A stretch of DNA of 64,000 bases. Origin: Lactiplantibacillus modestisalitolerans (lineage in GTDB: Bacteria > Bacillota > Bacilli > Lactobacillales > Lactobacillaceae). The translations under genes were made by a program, and so were the position numbers. The stretch spans positions 1 to 64,000 of the forward strand of contig NZ_BJEA01000011.1 in assembly GCF_005405425.1 (NCBI RefSeq). The letters are read 5' to 3'. Shown here piece by piece: positions 60,170-64,000 of the stretch (the stretch's first letter is position 1; every line of letters starts with the position of its first letter). A model generated the notes under the pieces. The model worked only from the letters and a program-made list of their open reading frames with translations. It was not told where the DNA came from and ran no database searches.

Positions 60170-60413
60170 AAAGACCATCCCCACTTCTTATAATTGTTAA
60201 TGCTCATATGAACCACTCGTCACGAAATAACGAGTTTGCTTAACTAGTCATCTAGAAATAGTATACAACATTAATAGCGGTTACAAAGTAAAATTTACTG
60301 AGAATTACCTAAAAACGCCCCCGTCAGTTCTGACGTTAACTGATTTGCGAGCGCCGGTTCGTTCGGTTAGTGCCTGAACTTGGTATAATAGTCTTAATAC
60401 GAGGGGGTTGCCT

Positions 60414-60866
60414 ATGACGTTTTATTCTTACAACTATTTAGCCAATCAGAACAGCAACCACACGCTGTTCCAGCTTGCAGTAATTAGTATCATTATTTTA
60501 ATTATTGGTGTATTAAGTTTGCTATGGTACCGGCACAAAACGGACTTAAAGTACCGGGACCTATTTGTCATCATGGTCTTACTATTAATTTTACTGGCCG
60601 GCATTCAATTTAACGAGTGGCAAACTTTACGGTCCAGTTTTAGTCAAAAATCACAAGTTACTCAAATTATGAACCGGGTGGCTAACGAAAAAGGCGTCGC
60701 CAAAACGGACGTCTGGGCCAATACTAGTACCGTCAACAGCGGCTTGTTAATTAAGGTCAAGGATCACATCTATAACGTGACCGTCAATACGGATGGCAAT
60801 AGCTATACGCTAACCAGGGCCACGCCGATTCAGCAACCGTTACACTACGTAAAGGGGGCTAAATAA
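60414..60866 (+). CDS. DUF3290 family membrane protein
   Basis: This 150-residue protein has two membrane helices (about 20-40 and 55-72) and a C-terminal outward domain with alternating beta strands (DVWANTSTVNSGLLIKVKDHIYNVTV). It matches DUF3290, a family of unknown function that almost always precedes a DUF421 gene, as here. GAGGGGG is 6 nt before ATG 60414; the TTG at 60408 is inside that site. TATAAT at 60384-60389 is the -10. Its stop overlaps the next ATG by one base. Confidence 0.88.
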   Translation: MTFYSYNYLANQNSNHTLFQLAVISIIILIIGVLSLLWYRHKTDLKYRDLFVIMVLLLILLAGIQFNEWQTLRSSFSQKSQVTQIMNRVANEKGVAKTDVWANTSTVNSGLLIKVKDHIYNVTVNTDGNSYTLTRATPIQQPLHYVKGAK

Positions 60867-61498
60867 TGTTTTCCTATTGGGATGTGACGCTTAAACTAGC
60901 TCTTGGTCTGTTAACCATTATTTTACAAATCAACTTATCAGGAAAAAGTAATTTAGCGCCGATTAGCGCCCTCGACCAAGTCCAAAACTACGTCCTCGGG
61001 GGAATTGTCGGTGGCATGATTTACAGTACGAGCGTCACCGTTTTACAATTCATGCTAGTGCTACTTATCTGGACGTTCCTCGTTTTAGTGCTGCGGTTCA
61101 TGACGCACCATAACCACTACGTCAAAAGTTTCATCGACGGGAAGCCGCAACTACTGATTAAGAACGGGGAATTACTGGTTCAAACCGCACTTCGTAACGG
61201 CATGAGCGCCAACGACCTAATGTTTCGCCTACGTACGGAAGGAATTACCGACATTCGCTTCGTCAAGCGGGCCGTCCTCGAACAAAACGGCCAGTTAACA
61301 ATTACCGAAGTTGATGACGATTCCATTAAGTACCCGCTGATTGTGGACGGGCAGGTCAATCAGGACGCCTTGGAAACGAGTGAACACGATTTGGCTTGGT
61401 TGGAAGCGCAGCTTGCTGCGCAACACTACGAAATTAGTGATATCTACCTGGCCACTTACACGAACCGGCAGCTATTGCTCTTCCCGTATCAGCGTTGA
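60866..61498 (+). CDS. DUF421/YetF-family membrane protein
   Basis: This 210-residue protein has three N-terminal membrane helices (about 6-22, 43-60, 65-85) and the cytosolic YetF domain with the family signature KSFIDGKPQLLIKNGELL (near 92) and the FRLRTEGITDIRFVKRAVLEQNGQLTI repeat unit. Function is unknown; some relatives affect spore or envelope properties. AAAGGGGG precedes the start. It is coupled to the DUF3290 gene, so the two likely form one membrane complex. Confidence 0.9.
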   Translation: MFSYWDVTLKLALGLLTIILQINLSGKSNLAPISALDQVQNYVLGGIVGGMIYSTSVTVLQFMLVLLIWTFLVLVLRFMTHHNHYVKSFIDGKPQLLIKNGELLVQTALRNGMSANDLMFRLRTEGITDIRFVKRAVLEQNGQLTITEVDDDSIKYPLIVDGQVNQDALETSEHDLAWLEAQLAAQHYEISDIYLATYTNRQLLLFPYQR

Positions 61499-61616
61499 CT
61501 GCTTTCCTTCATTTGCCTACGATTAGTCAAGCCTGAAGAGTACAAGTTTACCGCCTTACCGGTTGGTCATAAAGTAGCTGGAAACATACTAATATAGGTG
61601 GTGAACACGACTTTAA

Positions 61617-61988
61617 GGGTTCTATGATTGTGGTGTTGGTCTGCTAAAAAAGTTGCCAGCTGAGTTTTCAAGAAATTTATCACGCTTGCTCAAATAAGTG
61701 GATAGGGTTGCGCTTAATTCAGTAAACGTCCCGTAGAACCGACTTCACCAATTGAGATACTAAAGTCAGCCGCAAAGTCTAATATTAAAGTAAGACTAGC
61801 CAGTAGCGGGTGTAACCATGGCTCAACTGCGAAATTATTCTTAGGTGGAAGTGGGCTTCTTCCGGCTTAGAATAAGGCTCGAATTTGAGATTGCTCAGTG
61901 GTTTTCTGAGTGAGCTCACATCGATGCCCGCAGTGTTCCAGCCAACCGGTTACACCCGCTGCTGGCGACATATCAACACCAATTGGTA
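61617..61988 (+). repeat. Repeat family A, copy 3 (full length)
   Basis: This copy runs from GGTTCTATGATTGTGGTG to ACACCAATTGGTA. In its core GCCAGTAGCGGGTGTAACC (61799-61817) pairs 18 of 19 with 61948-61966, then TGGCT (61819-61823) with AGCCA (61940-61944), then ACTGCG (61826-61831) with CGCAGT (61929-61934). Inside are a hairpin around ATTATTCT...AGAATAA and another, GGCTCGA...TCGATGCC, tipped by GCTCAG/CTGAG. It lies between convergent genes, before the trxB terminator. Confidence 0.88.
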
Positions 61989-62010
61989 CAAAACTACCAG
62001 ACATTCCAAT

Positions 62011-62052
62011 TAAAAAAAGCTCCGTAAAAACCGTGACGGTTTTTACGGAGCT
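62011..62052 (-). terminator. Intrinsic terminator of trxB
   Basis: A perfect 16-bp stem, AGCTCCGTAAAAACCG with its complement around TGA, is followed on the minus strand by seven T. Confidence 0.92.
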
Positions 62053-62125
62053 AATTTTAATTTGTTTGATTTCTCAAAATAAGGCTTTTTAAAACGTGAG
62101 CGGTTGGACTACCCGCACACTGGCC

Positions 62126-63064
62126 CTAATTTTTAACTTTGTCGCCTAACGCGGTGATGTAAGCGTAGACCTGCTGACCAGCAGTCCCACCTTCACCAAC
62201 GGCCGTCGCAACTTGGCGTAAATCCTTCTTGCGGACGTCCCCAACGGCAAAGATCCCGGGAACCTTCGTTTCCATGTGATCGTTCGTTTCAATCCAACCA
62301 TTTTCGTCAGTAATCCCAAGGTTACCAAACGGCTTCGTGATTGGGTTGATGCCAACGTAAATGAAGACCCCGTCAACGGCGATTTCGCTGTCTTCGCCGG
62401 TCTTGTTATTGTTCACTTTGACCGCCGTCACCTTTTTGTCATCACCGACAATTTCAGTGACGTTGCTGTTCCAAACAAATTCCATCTTAGGATTAGCAAA
62501 GGCCCGGTCTTGCAAAATTTGTTGCGCCCGGAGTTGATCACGCCGGTGAATGACCGTTACTTTCGAAGCGAGTTGCGTTAAGTAACTTCCTTCTTCAATG
62601 GCCGAATCACCACCACCGACAACTACCACGTGCTTGTTCTTAAAGAAGGCCCCGTCGCAGACCGCGCAGTAAGAAACGCCCCGGCCACCGTAAGCATCTT
62701 CACCAGGAACCCCGAGTTTACGGTATTCTGAGCCCGTTCCAATCACGATTGCTTTGGTTTCAAAGGTATCACTATCGGTCTTGACGATCTTTAAATCGCC
62801 CTGGTCTTCGACCGATTCAACGTTGCCGTACGCGTATTCCGCACCGAATTGGGTCGCGGAGTCGTACATATCCTTGGCTAAATCTGGTCCTAAAATTGAT
62901 TTGAAGCCCGGGTAATTTTCAATTGCGGCGGTATTATTCATCTGACCACCATAAATTCCGCGATCTAATAAGAGTACGGATAAGTTGGCCCGTGATGCAT
63001 ACAGCGCAGTTGTCATCCCAGCTGGCCCCGCACCGATAATAATCACGTCGTAACGCTTTGCCAT
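62126..63064 (-). CDS. trxB: Thioredoxin-disulfide reductase
   Basis: TrxB passes electrons from NADPH through FAD to thioredoxin. The 312-residue protein has the FAD motif IIGAGPAGMTTALYASRANL, the redox-active CAVCDG (Cys near 135 and 138), the NADPH loop VVGGGDSAIEEGSYL and the closing GDVRKKDLRQVATAVGEGG. AAGGGG precedes the ATG. Its promoter has a palindrome in the spacer, suggesting redox control. It is a single gene. Confidence 0.97.
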   Translation of the reverse strand: MAKRYDVIIIGAGPAGMTTALYASRANLSVLLLDRGIYGGQMNNTAAIENYPGFKSILGPDLAKDMYDSATQFGAEYAYGNVESVEDQGDLKIVKTDSDTFETKAIVIGTGSEYRKLGVPGEDAYGGRGVSYCAVCDGAFFKNKHVVVVGGGDSAIEEGSYLTQLASKVTVIHRRDQLRAQQILQDRAFANPKMEFVWNSNVTEIVGDDKKVTAVKVNNNKTGEDSEIAVDGVFIYVGINPITKPFGNLGITDENGWIETNDHMETKVPGIFAVGDVRKKDLRQVATAVGEGGTAGQQVYAYITALGDKVKN

Positions 63065-63102
63065 TCCAAAAGACCCCTTCCAGTTAATTGACTATGTGGC
63101 TA

Positions 63103-63131
63103 AATATACGCCCAAATTTTGGGTTTGTCGA
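63103..63131 (-). promoter_or_regulatory. trxB promoter with palindromic spacer
   Basis: TCGACA (-35, 63126-63131) and TATATT (-10, 63103-63108) are 17 bp apart on the minus strand. The spacer contains CCCAAATTTTGGG (63111-63123), a nearly perfect palindrome well placed for a repressor. Confidence 0.6.
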
Positions 63132-63165
63132 CTATCTTGTTTGTGCACAACTGAAAAGCATTCGG

Positions 63166-64000
63166 TTAGCGGGCAACGTCGTATTCCGTTTCTTTGATTC
63201 CGGCGTTCATGAAATCATAGGGACTCTTCATTTGGTCCGCGTCCCAACTCGCGATTCCCACCACCAGTAAAATTTCTAACGAATTTAGGCTGACCGACTG
63301 TTGGACCCGCTTTTCAAACTGACCCTTGATGCGGTTTGCCGCAATTTGCGCGCCCGGCTGGTCGGAAAATAGCAGGATTGCCCACGTCGGGTTGTCCTGA
63401 TTTAACGAATACGTGATGTCGTTATCACGGGTCGCGGCGGTGATCGTGTCGGACGTTAAGCGTAATAAATCGCGGTACTGTTGTTCACTCATCATCCGTC
63501 GAATTTCCGCGTAGTAGCGAATCCGAATAATCACGGTCGTCACTGGCAGTTGAAAACGGCGGTTCGTTTCAATAAAGACTTGCGCGTCCTGAATGTAGGC
63601 CACGGTCGTCCGCAGGTTGGTCTGCTCATCAAAGGCCCCCCGTTTGAGGATGTCCGCGCGTAACTTAGCATTGGACGACTGCAACTGCGTCAGCCGGCGG
63701 GTCATCCCGTAAAACGTGGCTGATAATAGTAGCGGCATGAGAAGCCAGAAGACCATGATCAGTGGGATGGCAGCGTGGTGACTGGCATTCAGATAGATCA
63801 TCACCAACGCTTGAATAAAGATAAACGTTAAGTTGGCGATTAGCCCGGCAACCACGCCGAAAAAGTAGGTCATGATGACCAAAATCAGCGTAATCCCGAG
63901 GTAGAGCGTGTTGAGCGCTAAGTTGGGCGTCAGCGCAATCAAGACGGCCGTTGCGCTAAACAAGCCGAGAAATAATAGTAAGTAGACGTCGGCTAAGATC
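63166..64000 (-). CDS. Membrane protein with degenerate GGDEF-like domain (partial at window edge)
   Basis: The frame is open to the right edge of the window, so the N-terminus is missing; the internal TTG at 63963 is not the start. What is visible has four or five membrane helices, a linker, and a C-terminal domain (about the last 165 residues) with the length and pattern of a GGDEF fold (NLRTTVAYIQDAQVFIETNRRFQLPVTTVIIRI). The expected GG(D/E)EF turn is replaced by SLNQDNPTWAILL, so cyclase activity is unlikely. It may sense a ligand through its membrane part. Confidence 0.75.
   Translation of the reverse strand, partial: ILADVYLLLFLGLFSATAVLIALTPNLALNTLYLGITLILVIMTYFFGVVAGLIANLTFIFIQALVMIYLNASHHAAIPLIMVFWLLMPLLLSATFYGMTRRLTQLQSSNAKLRADILKRGAFDEQTNLRTTVAYIQDAQVFIETNRRFQLPVTTVIIRIRYYAEIRRMMSEQQYRDLLRLTSDTITAATRDNDITYSLNQDNPTWAILLFSDQPGAQIAANRIKGQFEKRVQQSVSLNSLEILLVVGIASWDADQMKSPYDFMNAGIKETEYDVAR

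Noticed and set aside
61910-62092. 60-residue frame with CPQC resembling a zinc knuckle
   Set aside because: The CPQC phrase is repeat-derived and recurs in the family A copy at 42894-43079; the frame then runs into the trxB terminator.

Overview
The window is chromosomal DNA of a lactic acid bacterium, most likely a Lactiplantibacillus (L. plantarum group). The grounds are a full core-gene neighbourhood (rpoN, cggR-gap-pgk-tpiA-eno, clpP, whiA-yvcK-rapZ, secG-est-rnr-smpB, glnQ with a fused binding protein/permease, cdaA-cdaR-glmM-glmS), the low-GC Gram-positive regulatory signals (CtsR, SOS box, glmS ribozyme) and an order that, from memory and unverified, matches L. plantarum read in reverse. 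Species is not resolved. There is no rRNA, prophage, CRISPR array or intact insertion sequence; nearly all genes look intact.

Layout. 0.2-7 kb: a HAD phosphatase, then glmS behind a self-cleaving glmS ribozyme and the cdaA-cdaR-glmM operon, linking c-di-AMP synthesis to cell-wall amino-sugar supply. 7-19.5 kb: DUF1361 membrane protein, MarR regulator, CPA1 antiporter, murB, an oxidoreductase, two nucleases, GNAT-tsaE, pta, ung, a HAD phosphatase and a LURP-one-like protein. 19.5-28.6 kb: amino-acid ABC transporter, smpB, rnr, esterase, secG, a ClC channel behind a kinase-fold protein lacking catalytic residues. 28.8-36.2 kb: lower-glycolysis cluster with CggR and sigma-54, and tRNA-Arg(CCG). 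36.6-42.9 kb: clpP with a CtsR operator on its promoter, an oligopeptide-binding lipoprotein behind a leader with a Cys/Met-rich mini-ORF and terminator, whiA-yvcK-rapZ, and a DUF308 protein. 43.4-54.7 kb: argGH, luxS, uvrBA, an HD hydrolase, an MFS pump and a VanX-type dipeptidase. 54.9-64 kb: NADH oxidase, EAL protein, a self-regulated MarR gene, pgm, a DUF3290-DUF421 pair, trxB, and an edge-truncated membrane GGDEF-like protein.

The least ordinary content is between the genes: (1) a family of about 370-bp dispersed elements (three full, two partial copies, mostly between convergent genes) with a core that folds into a long closing stem and two hairpins; (2) a second dispersed double-hairpin repeat; (3) the mini-ORF leader upstream of the oligopeptide-binding gene, which looks like an attenuator; and (4) several promoter-overlapping palindromes. 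Start codons were moved inside the longest reading frame wherever a Shine-Dalgarno sequence supported a downstream start.
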